5,323 bases of DNA from Clostridiaceae bacterium (GTDB taxonomy: Bacteria; Bacillota; Clostridia; Oscillospirales; Acutalibacteraceae): the NCBI GenBank assembly GCA_904502175.1, contig CAJGDU010000093.1, positions 1 through 5,323 of the forward strand. The letters run 5' to 3'. A model generated the notes under the pieces. The model was not told where the DNA came from, made no database searches, and saw only the letters and a program-made list of their open reading frames with translations. Shown in pieces: positions 1 through 5,323 of the stretch (its first letter is position 1; each line of letters opens with the position of its first letter). The position numbers were made by a program, and so were the translations under genes.

Positions 1-468
1 CGGGTTGATGACGAAGAAACAGCCCATGAACGGGAAATGGCCGGTACCGCAGATGACGGCGGAGTCGAGCTCATCGCCCCACTTCTGCAGGTAGCAGCGC
101 ACCATCATGGAGCCGAGGCTGTGTCCGTAGAGCATATACGGAAGCCGTTTGTACTGTTTGTGCATGATCTCATACAGCTCATGCATGTCCTCGATCATAT
201 ATTTGTCCGCGCCTTTCGGGTACAGCCCGAGGCGTCTGAAGCCGGCGGTGCGGCCGTGGCCCAGGTGGTCCTGCGCGGCGACGACATAGCCGTTCTCCGC
301 AAGGAACGTGCACAACTCGTCATAGCGCTCGCCGTACTCGCCCCATCCGTGGGTGACCTGAATGACGCCGACGGGTTTCTTCGCGTCGTCTTTCCAGACG
401 GCGTAGGACACATTGATGCCGTTCCCCGCGGTGGAGGGATAACTGCTTCTGGTTTTGGTGACTGCCAT
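1..468 (-). CDS. alpha/beta hydrolase, monoacylglycerol lipase/lysophospholipase-like (partial, C-terminus off the left edge)
   Basis: This is the first 156 residues of a serine hydrolase of the Hydrolase_4 / serine aminopeptidase S33 group, whose members cleave acyl esters such as monoacylglycerols or lysophospholipids. Visible motifs are the oxyanion-side HGWGEYGERY (residues 40-49), DHLGHG (67-72) and the nucleophile elbow GHSLG (115-119), making Ser117 the expected nucleophile. The acid and histidine of the triad should lie in the missing C-terminal half; family members are usually about 250-320 aa. The ATG at 468-466 is chosen because AAAGGAG lies 9 bases upstream of it. No signal peptide is seen, so it is probably cytoplasmic. 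It is transcribed away from the aconitase X genes and shares the intergenic region with them. The exact substrate is not predictable. The ORF read on the opposite strand here is a shadow of this gene. Confidence 0.9.
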   Translation of the reverse strand, partial: MAVTKTRSSYPSTAGNGINVSYAVWKDDAKKPVGVIQVTHGWGEYGERYDELCTFLAENGYVVAAQDHLGHGRTAGFRRLGLYPKGADKYMIEDMHELYEIMHKQYKRLPYMLYGHSLGSMMVRCYLQKWGDELDSAVICGTGHFPFMGCFFVINP

Positions 469-477
469 GGGATACAA

Positions 478-484
478 CTCCTTT
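478..484 (-). promoter_or_regulatory. Ribosome binding site of the alpha/beta hydrolase gene
   Basis: Read on the minus strand this is AAAGGAG, 9 bases before the ATG at 468. It is a good Shine-Dalgarno match and fixes the start of the hydrolase. Confidence 0.75.
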
Positions 485-514
485 GCTTTGCATCTTATCC
501 TTTTACACAAACCC

Positions 515-520
515 ATTATA
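515..520 (-). promoter_or_regulatory. Candidate -10 box for the alpha/beta hydrolase promoter
   Basis: The minus strand reads a perfect TATAAT in the AT-rich gap between the divergent genes, about 47 bases upstream of the hydrolase start codon. No good -35 hexamer stands at 16-18 bases; the nearest TTGACA-like string (GAGACA, 542-547) is 21 bases away, which is too far. The call therefore rests on the -10 match and position alone. Confidence 0.4.
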
Positions 521-553
521 CTCCAAAACGCTCTTTACTTCTGTCTCTTTTTG

Positions 554-567
554 GATAATGATATAGT
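554..567 (+). promoter_or_regulatory. Candidate -10 region for the aconitase X operon
   Basis: Two overlapping plus-strand -10-like strings lie in the AT-rich gap: GATAAT (554-559) and TATAGT (562-567), each one mismatch from TATAAT. They are 36-49 bases before the start codon and would leave a short leader holding only the ribosome binding site. No convincing -35 box is visible at standard spacing, so this is a weak prediction. No operator palindrome was found. Confidence 0.3.
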
Positions 568-582
568 TGAAAGGCAAATTCG

Positions 583-592
583 AAAAGGAGGT
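583..592 (+). promoter_or_regulatory. Ribosome binding site of the aconitase X catalytic subunit gene
   Basis: AAAAGGAGGT is a near-perfect anti-Shine-Dalgarno match. It decides between the in-frame starts: TTG at 567 lies upstream of it, ATG at 594 is only 1 base away, and ATG at 603 is 10 bases away. The start is therefore taken as 603. Confidence 0.85.
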
Positions 593-602
593 AATGAACG
601 TT

Positions 603-1892
603 ATGGAAATCACCATGCAGCTGACTCCGGAACAGGAAGCCATCCTGAACGGGTCCAAAGGCGAAACCATGGCGAAAGTCATGAAGACCCTCGTCCAGTA
701 CGGACAGATCTACGGTGCCACGAAGATGGTCCCCGTCACCGGCGAATACGGCCACCTGGTCTTGAGCTTCGGACTCATGTTCCTGGGGCCGGTCTTCGAC
801 CTGTACCAGCAGCTCATCGACGACGGGTGCCTGCCGCAGCAGAAACTGACCTGTGACCCGCTGCCCTATGACAAGAACGTCCCCCAGAACCCGGTCTCCA
901 AGGTCGTGGCGAAGGTCATCTACTCGAAGCAGGGCTCCTACGGCCGCCAGCTGGAAAAGCTCGGCCTCAAGAACGCGGGCAGAGACTCCTACACCTGCGC
1001 GAGCTACATGACCGAAGTGGGCAACACCCCGAAAGAGGGCGATGTGCTCTCCTGGGCCGAGTCCTCTGCGGTCGTCTACGCCAACAGCGTACTGGGCGCC
1101 CGCTGCAACCGCAACTCCGGCATCATCGAACTGTTCGGCAGTGTCGCGGGCTATGTGCCCTATTTCGGCTTCCTCACCGACGAGGGCCGGAAAGCGGACT
1201 GGGTCGTGGAACTGAAGACCACCAAAATGCCCGACGCGCAGCTCCTGGGCTCCGCCATCGGCATGAAGGTCATGGAGCAGGTCCCGTACGTCAGGGGCCT
1301 CGACAAGTACCTGGGCACGGAACTCGACGAGTCCGCCACCACGTACCTCAAAGACTTCGGCGCGGCCACCGCCTCCAACGGCGCGGTCGGCCTCTACCAC
1401 ATCGAGAACCTGACGCCGGAGGCAAAGAAGCTCGGCGAGAAGCTCATCAAGCCTGACGCCAAGACCTTCGTCGTCACCGATGAAGTCCTCCAGGAAGTCA
1501 AGGACAACTACCCGGTCATCTGGAAAGACCCGACGGCGAAGCCGGAACTCTGCTTCCTCGGCTGCCCGCACATGTCGCTCCAGCAGATGAAGGACTGGAC
1601 CCATACCCTGGAAGAAGGCCTCAAGAAAGAGGGCCGCAAGACCGTCTCCATTCCCACGGTCTTCACCGCGTCCTCTCCGGTCATCGAGGAGTTCAACAAG
1701 ACTCCCGAGTCCCAGACTCTCAAGAAGATGGGCGTCATCGTCAGCTACATCTGTCCACTCATGTATATGGACAACCCGCTCTGCCAGACGAAGCCCGTCA
1801 TCACCAGTTCCAACAAGCTGCGCACCTACACCACCGCGCGGTACTATTCGAACGACGAAATTGCGGAAATGCTGACGAAGGAGGTGGACTGA
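603..1892 (+). CDS. Aconitase X catalytic (large) subunit, DUF521 family
   Basis: A 429-aa protein of the aconitase X catalytic family (AcnX, formerly DUF521), iron-sulfur hydro-lyases that dehydrate hydroxy acids. Characterised relatives are archaeal phosphomevalonate dehydratase and bacterial cis-3-hydroxy-L-proline dehydratase. Family signatures are visible: YTCASYM (130-136), WAESSAVVYANSVLGAR (151-167), the following NRNSGIIEL, LTDEGRKADW (191-200), CFLGCPHMS (317-325), CPLMYMDNPLC (384-394) and SNKLRTYTTARYY (403-415). Cys132, Cys321 and Cys384 are the likely cluster ligands by family position (inference). The length fits the separate large subunit of two-gene AcnX systems rather than the fused single-chain form. 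It should be cytoplasmic and assemble with the swivel subunit encoded one base downstream. The substrate is unknown: nothing adjacent belongs to mevalonate or hydroxyproline metabolism. The family call is certain; the reaction beyond dehydration is not. The 512-aa ORF antisense to it is a GC-driven shadow. Confidence 0.95.
   Translation: MEITMQLTPEQEAILNGSKGETMAKVMKTLVQYGQIYGATKMVPVTGEYGHLVLSFGLMFLGPVFDLYQQLIDDGCLPQQKLTCDPLPYDKNVPQNPVSKVVAKVIYSKQGSYGRQLEKLGLKNAGRDSYTCASYMTEVGNTPKEGDVLSWAESSAVVYANSVLGARCNRNSGIIELFGSVAGYVPYFGFLTDEGRKADWVVELKTTKMPDAQLLGSAIGMKVMEQVPYVRGLDKYLGTELDESATTYLKDFGAATASNGAVGLYHIENLTPEAKKLGEKLIKPDAKTFVVTDEVLQEVKDNYPVIWKDPTAKPELCFLGCPHMSLQQMKDWTHTLEEGLKKEGRKTVSIPTVFTASSPVIEEFNKTPESQTLKKMGVIVSYICPLMYMDNPLCQTKPVITSSNKLRTYTTARYYSNDEIAEMLTKEVD
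1878..1885 (+). promoter_or_regulatory. Ribosome binding site of the aconitase X swivel gene, inside the upstream gene
   Basis: AAGGAGGT lies within the last codons of the catalytic subunit gene, 8 bases before the ATG at 1894. This is optimal spacing and implies that the two subunits are translated from one message, probably in a coupled way. Confidence 0.85.
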
Positions 1893-1893
1893 G

Positions 1894-2355
1894 ATGGCAA
1901 AGACAAAAGGCGAAACGAAGACCTTTAAAGGTCGGGCCATCGTCCCCGGCGAGATGTCCGCGGAAGCTGTCGTCTCCCACGGCGGGTTCAACACCCTGGC
2001 CAGCATGCAGATGATGTCCATCCAGCGGGAGACCAAGTGTGTCGACCAGAACAACCCGGACCTCTACAAGAAGATCCTGGAGGGCAAGGCGCTCTGCCTG
2101 CCCCAGACCATCGGCTCCACCACCGGCGGCATGTTCCTGTACTGCGCCGTCAAGCAGGACAAGGCGCCCGCCTGCCTGCTCTTCTCCAAGGAGATCGACT
2201 CTCTGGCGGCGGCCGGCGCGGTCCTCTCCGACGTCTGGGCTCCGGAGAGCCCCATGCCCACCGTGGACCTGCTCGGGGACGAGTTCCTCGACTATGTTCA
2301 GGACGGCGACACCATCACCGTCCACCCGGACGGCAGCGTGGACGTCACCCGGTAA
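1894..2355 (+). CDS. Aconitase X swivel (small) subunit, DUF126 family
   Basis: A 153-aa protein matching the aconitase X swivel domain (DUF126). It corresponds to the mobile domain 4 of ordinary aconitase and closes over the active site of the large subunit. Motifs seen are GRAIVPGEMSAEAVVS (13-28), the DQNNPDLY segment (51-58), GKALCLPQTIGSTTGG (64-79), KAPACLLFSKEIDSLAAAGA (90-109) and the C-terminal beta-strand DGDTITVHPDGSVDV (137-151). Ser75 in the GSTTG loop sits where the family has its conserved active-site serine (inference from family knowledge). Only one base separates it from the catalytic subunit gene, so the pair is an obligate operon. A strong terminator follows 12 bases after the stop. 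The segment usually written as LSFWGG in archaeal small subunits here reads GGFNTLAS, which I associate with bacterial members; this argues mildly against the archaeal mevalonate role. Confidence 0.93.
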   Translation: MAKTKGETKTFKGRAIVPGEMSAEAVVSHGGFNTLASMQMMSIQRETKCVDQNNPDLYKKILEGKALCLPQTIGSTTGGMFLYCAVKQDKAPACLLFSKEIDSLAAAGAVLSDVWAPESPMPTVDLLGDEFLDYVQDGDTITVHPDGSVDVTR

Positions 2356-2367
2356 TACGGAAAAAAG

Positions 2368-2398
2368 AAAAACCGGACTGGAAACCAGTCCGGTTTTT
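2368..2398. terminator. Bidirectional Rho-independent terminator between convergent operons
   Basis: A perfect hairpin: CCGGACTGG (2373-2381), loop AAA, CCAGTCCGG (2385-2393), extended by five A:T pairs on the outside. On the plus strand it is followed by six T's (2394-2399) and lies just after the swivel gene stop at 2355. On the minus strand it is followed by T5-C-T6 (complement of 2361-2372) and lies just after the membrane protein stop at 2408. Both the aconitase X operon and the carB-capA-membrane protein unit can therefore end here. Confidence 0.93.
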
Positions 2399-2407
2399 TA
2401 TTTGTGT

Positions 2408-2914
2408 TTACAGCAGGGCCAGCCCAATGCACAGGAACAGATGGGCGATGCCGTTGGTGCCCTGCTCGATCCAGTTGCTCTTCGGGTCGGAGGAGTCGAG
2501 CTTTGCGGCAAAGATGCCCATGAGGGTCATGCCGGCGAACCAGAGCGCGATGCAGACGATGCTGACGGCCCCAATGCCGGAAAAGGCGGCGGCCAGCGCA
2601 TGGCGGCTCACGACGCATCCGACAAGGAGGAGCAGGAAGCCGAGGAGCATCATGGGGCGCATCTGGACGAACATCCACCAGACGTTTTTCTGCTTCACGG
2701 CCACGATGACCTTCCAGAGGACCTTGATGGCCCCGCCGATGAAACAGAGAAGACCGCCCAGGATGATGAGGGGGCTCATGGACGCCTTGATGCCCAGCAG
2801 CACGATGGCGACGGCAAAGAGCAGGACCGGGACCGCGTCCACCAGTGCGAGGGAGAGGGTGAACCCCTCCGGGACGGTGTCCTTCGTTATGGTCGGTTGT
2901 TTCCTGTTGCTCAT
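2408..2914 (-). CDS. Small integral membrane protein of unknown function
   Basis: A 168-aa hydrophobic protein that I do not recognise. After a short polar N-terminus (about residues 1-18) it has apparent membrane segments near 19-41, 47-72, 86-103 and 108-137, and a short hydrophobic C-terminal stretch near 154-168 that ends abruptly at LALL, so the number of spans is four or five. A polar loop containing LDSSDPKSNWIEQGTN (139-154) separates the last two. No catalytic motif, signal peptidase site or transporter signature is visible. The start ATG at 2914 is 3 bases after the capA stop; GGGGGAA (2922-2928), within the end of capA, is a modest ribosome binding site, so translation is probably coupled to capA. 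The terminator follows 14 bases past the stop, making this the last gene of the unit. It is real by position and codon pattern; an envelope role is only suggested by the neighbour. Confidence 0.85.
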   Translation of the reverse strand: MSNRKQPTITKDTVPEGFTLSLALVDAVPVLLFAVAIVLLGIKASMSPLIILGGLLCFIGGAIKVLWKVIVAVKQKNVWWMFVQMRPMMLLGFLLLLVGCVVSRHALAAAFSGIGAVSIVCIALWFAGMTLMGIFAAKLDSSDPKSNWIEQGTNGIAHLFLCIGLALL

Positions 2915-2917
2915 GCG

Positions 2918-4258
2918 TCAGTTCCCCCAGGCGGCAAACCCTGCCGCAACGAGGTTGTCGGTCCGGGTCTTAGAGGCCTGCTGGGAGGCGGTGAGATTAT
3001 CGCCCTTGCAGGCTTCGAGCCGGTAGCTGGCGCCGGACTTGTTCATCCAGACGGGCGTGTAGTCCACTTTGGCGAGTCGGACGTTGCCGTCGTTGTCCCG
3101 CTCAAAGGTGGTGTACACGAAGATGGCGTCTTCGGTGTGACCGCTCGGGGAAGAGGAGATGTACTCGCGGCGCTGGTTGGAGACCAGGTTGCCGGTGGAG
3201 TAGATGCAGAACGCCTTGTGGCCGTCCGCGCTCTCGAGGACCGCGGCGGGCTGGATGACGTGCGGGTGGCCGCCGATGATGGCGTCGTACCCGAGGTCGC
3301 ACAGCTTCTGGGCGATCTCTTCCTGGACGGGCGTCTGGCTCAGCTGGAACTCATTGCCCCAGTGCATGTAGGCGATGTACGCCTCCGCGCCGTCCTGCTT
3401 CATGCCTTCGGTGATCTGCTCCAGTTCCGTGAACAGCTGGGGCAGCTTCTCGTTCTGGAACACGTTGATGCACTGCGAGGCGTTTGCGTCGAGGGCCATG
3501 TTGCCGTTGAGGGCCTTGAGCCCCTGGTCGTCGATGGTGCCGAAGGTGTAGTTGACGATGCCCACTTTGATGCCGTTGACGTCCACGACGGCGTACTTCT
3601 TCTCGTCCGGGGACGCGAAGGTGCCGGTGGTCTTAAAGCCCTTGTCGCGCAGGATGCGGACCGTGCGGTAAATGCCGTCTTCCCGGTCATCGCCGGCGTG
3701 GTTGTTCGCCGTGATGAGGAAGTCGAAGCCCGCGTTCTTCAGCGCGTCGGCCGTCTCCGGCGGCAGCCGGAAATGGGGGTAGAAGCTGAAGTTGCCGGTC
3801 TCGGTGATGGCGAACTCGAAGTTGCAGACGGAATAGTCCGCCGCGGAGATCTCGTCCCTCACGTTCGTGAAGATGGAGTCGAAGTCATAGCCGTTGGCGG
3901 TCCGGACGTTGTCGAGGATCATCTTGTGGATGAGGTAGTCGCCGGAACTCAGGAGGGTGGCCGTGGCGGGCTTGCCTTTGACCACACCGCTTGCCTGTTC
4001 TTCGACGACGGCAGAATCCTTGCTGTCCGCCTTGTCCGTCTTTCCGCTGCAGGAGCGGATGCCGAGGACCAGAAGGGCGATGAGCCCAATGAGGAGCAGG
4101 ATGCCGATGCACACGGTGGCAATGCGCCGCGCCCGCATGGACGAACTCGTCCGCTGCCGCGCGTACGCCCGTCTGCGCCGCTGCGCAGACGTCTTCCGCT
4201 GCCGTCTCTGGGCGGCGGTCCTGCGTCTTCTGTAGGAACGTCTGTTGTACTGACTCAT
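2918..4258 (-). CDS. CapA family protein (poly-gamma-glutamate capsule biosynthesis/metallophosphatase-like), membrane anchored
   Basis: A 446-aa protein with the CapA/PgsA fold, related to calcineurin-like phosphoesterases and named for poly-gamma-glutamate capsule export. Order of parts: a very basic tail (1-45, with 18 arginines), one membrane segment (about 46-67), a polar linker (68-97), then the extracellular CapA domain. Domain motifs are SGDYLIH (105-111), CNFEFAIT (145-152, the usual NLE read as NFE), TANNHAGD (183-190), YTFGT (237-241), MHWGNEF (298-304), IGGHPHVIQP (328-337) and YSTGNLVSNQ (353-362). His188, His299, His331 and His333 are plausible metal ligands by family position. 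IRSC at 67-70 is not a good lipobox, so anchoring by the helix is favoured, with the tail inside. The start at 4258 is supported by GGAG 9 bases upstream, overlapping the end of carB; an alternative ATG at residue 41 lacks that support. No pgsB or pgsC homologue is present here, so true capsule synthesis is unproven; many such proteins have unknown roles. Confidence 0.92.
   Translation of the reverse strand: MSQYNRRSYRRRRTAAQRRQRKTSAQRRRRAYARQRTSSSMRARRIATVCIGILLLIGLIALLVLGIRSCSGKTDKADSKDSAVVEEQASGVVKGKPATATLLSSGDYLIHKMILDNVRTANGYDFDSIFTNVRDEISAADYSVCNFEFAITETGNFSFYPHFRLPPETADALKNAGFDFLITANNHAGDDREDGIYRTVRILRDKGFKTTGTFASPDEKKYAVVDVNGIKVGIVNYTFGTIDDQGLKALNGNMALDANASQCINVFQNEKLPQLFTELEQITEGMKQDGAEAYIAYMHWGNEFQLSQTPVQEEIAQKLCDLGYDAIIGGHPHVIQPAAVLESADGHKAFCIYSTGNLVSNQRREYISSSPSGHTEDAIFVYTTFERDNDGNVRLAKVDYTPVWMNKSGASYRLEACKGDNLTASQQASKTRTDNLVAAGFAAWGN
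4170..4191. repeat. Perfect GC-rich inverted repeat early in the CapA coding region
   Basis: CGTCTGCGC (4170-4178), a 4-base spacer and GCGCAGACG (4183-4191) form a 9-bp perfect stem. It lies about 67 bases inside capA and encodes part of the arginine-rich tail (residues 23-30). It has no T-tract on either side, so it is not an intrinsic terminator. It may fold in the mRNA, or may only reflect repetitive CGx arginine codons. Confidence 0.5.
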
Positions 4259-4261
4259 GGT

Positions 4262-5323
4262 TTATTTCTCCGTGATCATGGAGTGCCACTCCTGGAGGGA
4301 GCGGACGATGCCCTTGCCGTCTTCCTTGACATAGGCGATGCCTTCCGCGGCAGCGCGGGCGGCGGCAACGGTGGTGATGTACGGGATGCGGTTCTTGATG
4401 GCCGCTTTCCGCAGGTAGGAGTCGTCGTGGACGGACTCTTTGCCGGCGGGGGAGTTGACGATGAGGTCGATGTCGCCGTTGGTCATGAGGTCCATGATGT
4501 TCGGGCGGCCTTCATACAGCTTCAGCACCTTCTCGGCTTTGACGCCGGCGGCGTTGATGGTGTCGCAGGTGGTGCCGGTGGCGACGATCTTGAAGCCGGC
4601 CTCATCGAAGAGCTTCGCGACTTCGACGATCTCGTCCTTGTCCTTCCGGTTGACGGAGATGAGGACGGTGCCCTCGGTGGGCAGGGTGGCGGAAGCGCCT
4701 TCTTCTGCTTTGAAGAACGCGCCGCCGGGGGTGCGGGAAATGCCGAGGACTTCGCCGGTGGAGCGCATTTCCGGCCCGAGGACCGGGTCGACTTCCTGGA
4801 ACATCTTGAAGGGGAAGACCGCTTCTTTGACGCCGTAGTACGGAATGTCGCGCTCGCCGAGTTTCGCGACGGGGGACTCGCGCCCGGTCAGCTCGGAGGT
4901 GATGATATCGGTGGCGATGGGCACCATGGAGATGCCGCAGACCTTGGAGACCAGCGGGACCGTGCGGGAGGCGCGCGGGTTGGCTTCGAGGACATAGACG
5001 ACGTCATTTTCAATGGCGTACTGCATGTTCATGAGGCCGACGACGTGCATCTCTTCGGCGATCTTTCTGGTGTAGTCTTTGATGGTCTCGAGGGCGTCCT
5101 CGGGAATGTGCTTGGAGGGCAGGATGCAGGCGGAGTCGCCGGAATGGATGCCGGCGAGCTCGATATGCTCCATGACCGCCGGGACATAGGCGTGGGTGCC
5201 GTCCGAGATGGCGTCGGCCTCGCACTCGAGGGCGTGGTTCAGGAACCGGTCGATGAGGATGGGCCGGTCGGGCGTGACGCCGACGGCGGCCTTCATGTAT
5301 TCGGCCATGGCCTCGTCGTCATA
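4262..5323 (-). CDS. carB: Carbamoyl-phosphate synthase large subunit (partial, N-terminus off the right edge)
   Basis: The last 353 residues of CarB, which makes carbamoyl phosphate from bicarbonate, ammonia delivered by CarA, and two ATP, feeding pyrimidine and arginine synthesis in the cytoplasm. The full protein is usually about 1,060-1,075 aa, so roughly the C-terminal third is present, and the reading frame is open to the window edge. The first part is the second ATP-grasp half: MEHIELAGIHSGDSA (51-65), the LEANPRASRTVPLVSK segment (112-127) with metal-binding Glu113 and Asn115, and DPVLGPEMRSTGEVLG (179-194). From about residue 217 follows the MGS-like allosteric domain, with TVLISVN, VATGTTCDT (247-255), GRPNIMDLM (272-280), IVNSPAG (288-294) and ITTVAAARA (316-324). 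No truncation or frameshift is seen, and the ending SLQEWHSMITEK is typical. It is followed after 3 bases by the CapA-family gene, so the car operon here appears to read into envelope genes. Confidence 0.97.
   Translation of the reverse strand, partial: YDDEAMAEYMKAAVGVTPDRPILIDRFLNHALECEADAISDGTHAYVPAVMEHIELAGIHSGDSACILPSKHIPEDALETIKDYTRKIAEEMHVVGLMNMQYAIENDVVYVLEANPRASRTVPLVSKVCGISMVPIATDIITSELTGRESPVAKLGERDIPYYGVKEAVFPFKMFQEVDPVLGPEMRSTGEVLGISRTPGGAFFKAEEGASATLPTEGTVLISVNRKDKDEIVEVAKLFDEAGFKIVATGTTCDTINAAGVKAEKVLKLYEGRPNIMDLMTNGDIDLIVNSPAGKESVHDDSYLRKAAIKNRIPYITTVAAARAAAEGIAYVKEDGKGIVRSLQEWHSMITEK
4268..4271 (-). promoter_or_regulatory. Ribosome binding site of capA-family gene, within the end of carB
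   Basis: The minus strand reads GGAG, 9 bases before the CapA start at 4258 and overlapping the last sense codons of carB. It supports the long form of CapA with the arginine-rich tail and suggests coupled translation after carB. Confidence 0.65.

Noticed and set aside
37..558. A 173-residue plus-strand open frame over the hydrolase
   Set aside because: It is the complement of the hydrolase gene, whose HG, DHLGHG and GHSLG motifs identify the true strand.
567..602. Upstream TTG (567) or ATG (594) as the start of the aconitase X catalytic subunit
   Set aside because: The near-perfect ribosome binding site at 583-592 lies downstream of the TTG and only 1 base from the ATG at 594. Only the ATG at 603 has workable spacing.
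516..2054. A 512-residue open frame antisense to the aconitase X genes
   Set aside because: Its product is a low-complexity run of V, L, R, G, D and H typical of a GC-rich gene read backwards. It has no motif, and the opposite strand carries an unmistakable family protein.
603..2355. Assignment of the aconitase X pair as phosphomevalonate dehydratase and the host as an archaeon
   Set aside because: The strong Shine-Dalgarno sites, the intrinsic terminators and the bacterial-style sequence of the swivel subunit point to a bacterium, and no mevalonate-pathway gene is present.
2037..3026. A 329-residue plus-strand open frame crossing the terminator
   Set aside because: It is out of frame with the swivel gene and then antisense to the membrane and CapA genes. 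It runs through the hairpin, is rich in R, P, H and M, and matches no family.
4001..4052. CapA protein as a lipoprotein with Cys70
   Set aside because: The residues before the cysteine are G-I-R-S; arginine within the lipobox and the lack of a small residue pattern make lipid modification unlikely. A plain membrane anchor fits better.
3885..4289. A 134-residue minus-strand frame overlapping the start of the CapA gene
   Set aside because: It is an alternate frame of the arginine-rich region, composed mainly of R, H, A and P, with no ribosome binding site and no family resemblance.

Overview
The window is an ordinary piece of a GC-rich bacterial chromosome. The strong AAGGAGGT-type ribosome binding sites, the intrinsic terminator, the CapA-family gut-type surface protein and the bacterial-style carB together suggest a Bacillota member (Clostridia or Negativicutes type). 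That placement is an inference from style, not a species identification. There is no rRNA, tRNA, CRISPR, insertion sequence, phage or plasmid signature.

Layout, left to right. (1) On the minus strand, positions 1-468 hold the N-terminal 156 residues of an alpha/beta hydrolase of the monoacylglycerol lipase/lysophospholipase (serine aminopeptidase S33) type, which runs off the left edge. (2) A visibly AT-rich divergent intergenic region (469-602) holds start signals for the hydrolase and for the plus-strand genes. (3) Positions 603-2355 hold a two-gene plus-strand operon for a two-subunit aconitase X: a 429-aa catalytic subunit and a 153-aa swivel subunit, separated by one base, with the second gene's ribosome binding site inside the end of the first. 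(4) A strong hairpin with A/T tracts on both sides (2368-2398) lies between convergent genes and can end transcription in both directions. (5) On the minus strand, reading right to left from 5323 to 2408, lie the C-terminal third of carB (carbamoyl-phosphate synthase large subunit, entering from the right edge), a membrane-anchored CapA-family protein, and a small hydrophobic membrane protein of unknown function. Each of these three is separated from the next by only 3 bases, so they look like one transcription unit ending at the shared terminator.

Functionally, the aconitase X pair should form one iron-sulfur hydro-lyase whose substrate cannot be read from this context: no mevalonate, proline or hydroxyproline gene is adjacent. 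The carB end links pyrimidine/arginine precursor synthesis to two envelope genes, probably by operon growth rather than by a shared pathway. I did not find a convincing undescribed system. The points most worth a second look are the orphan aconitase X with unknown substrate, the extremely arginine-rich cytoplasmic tail of the CapA protein, and the unknown membrane protein locked behind it.
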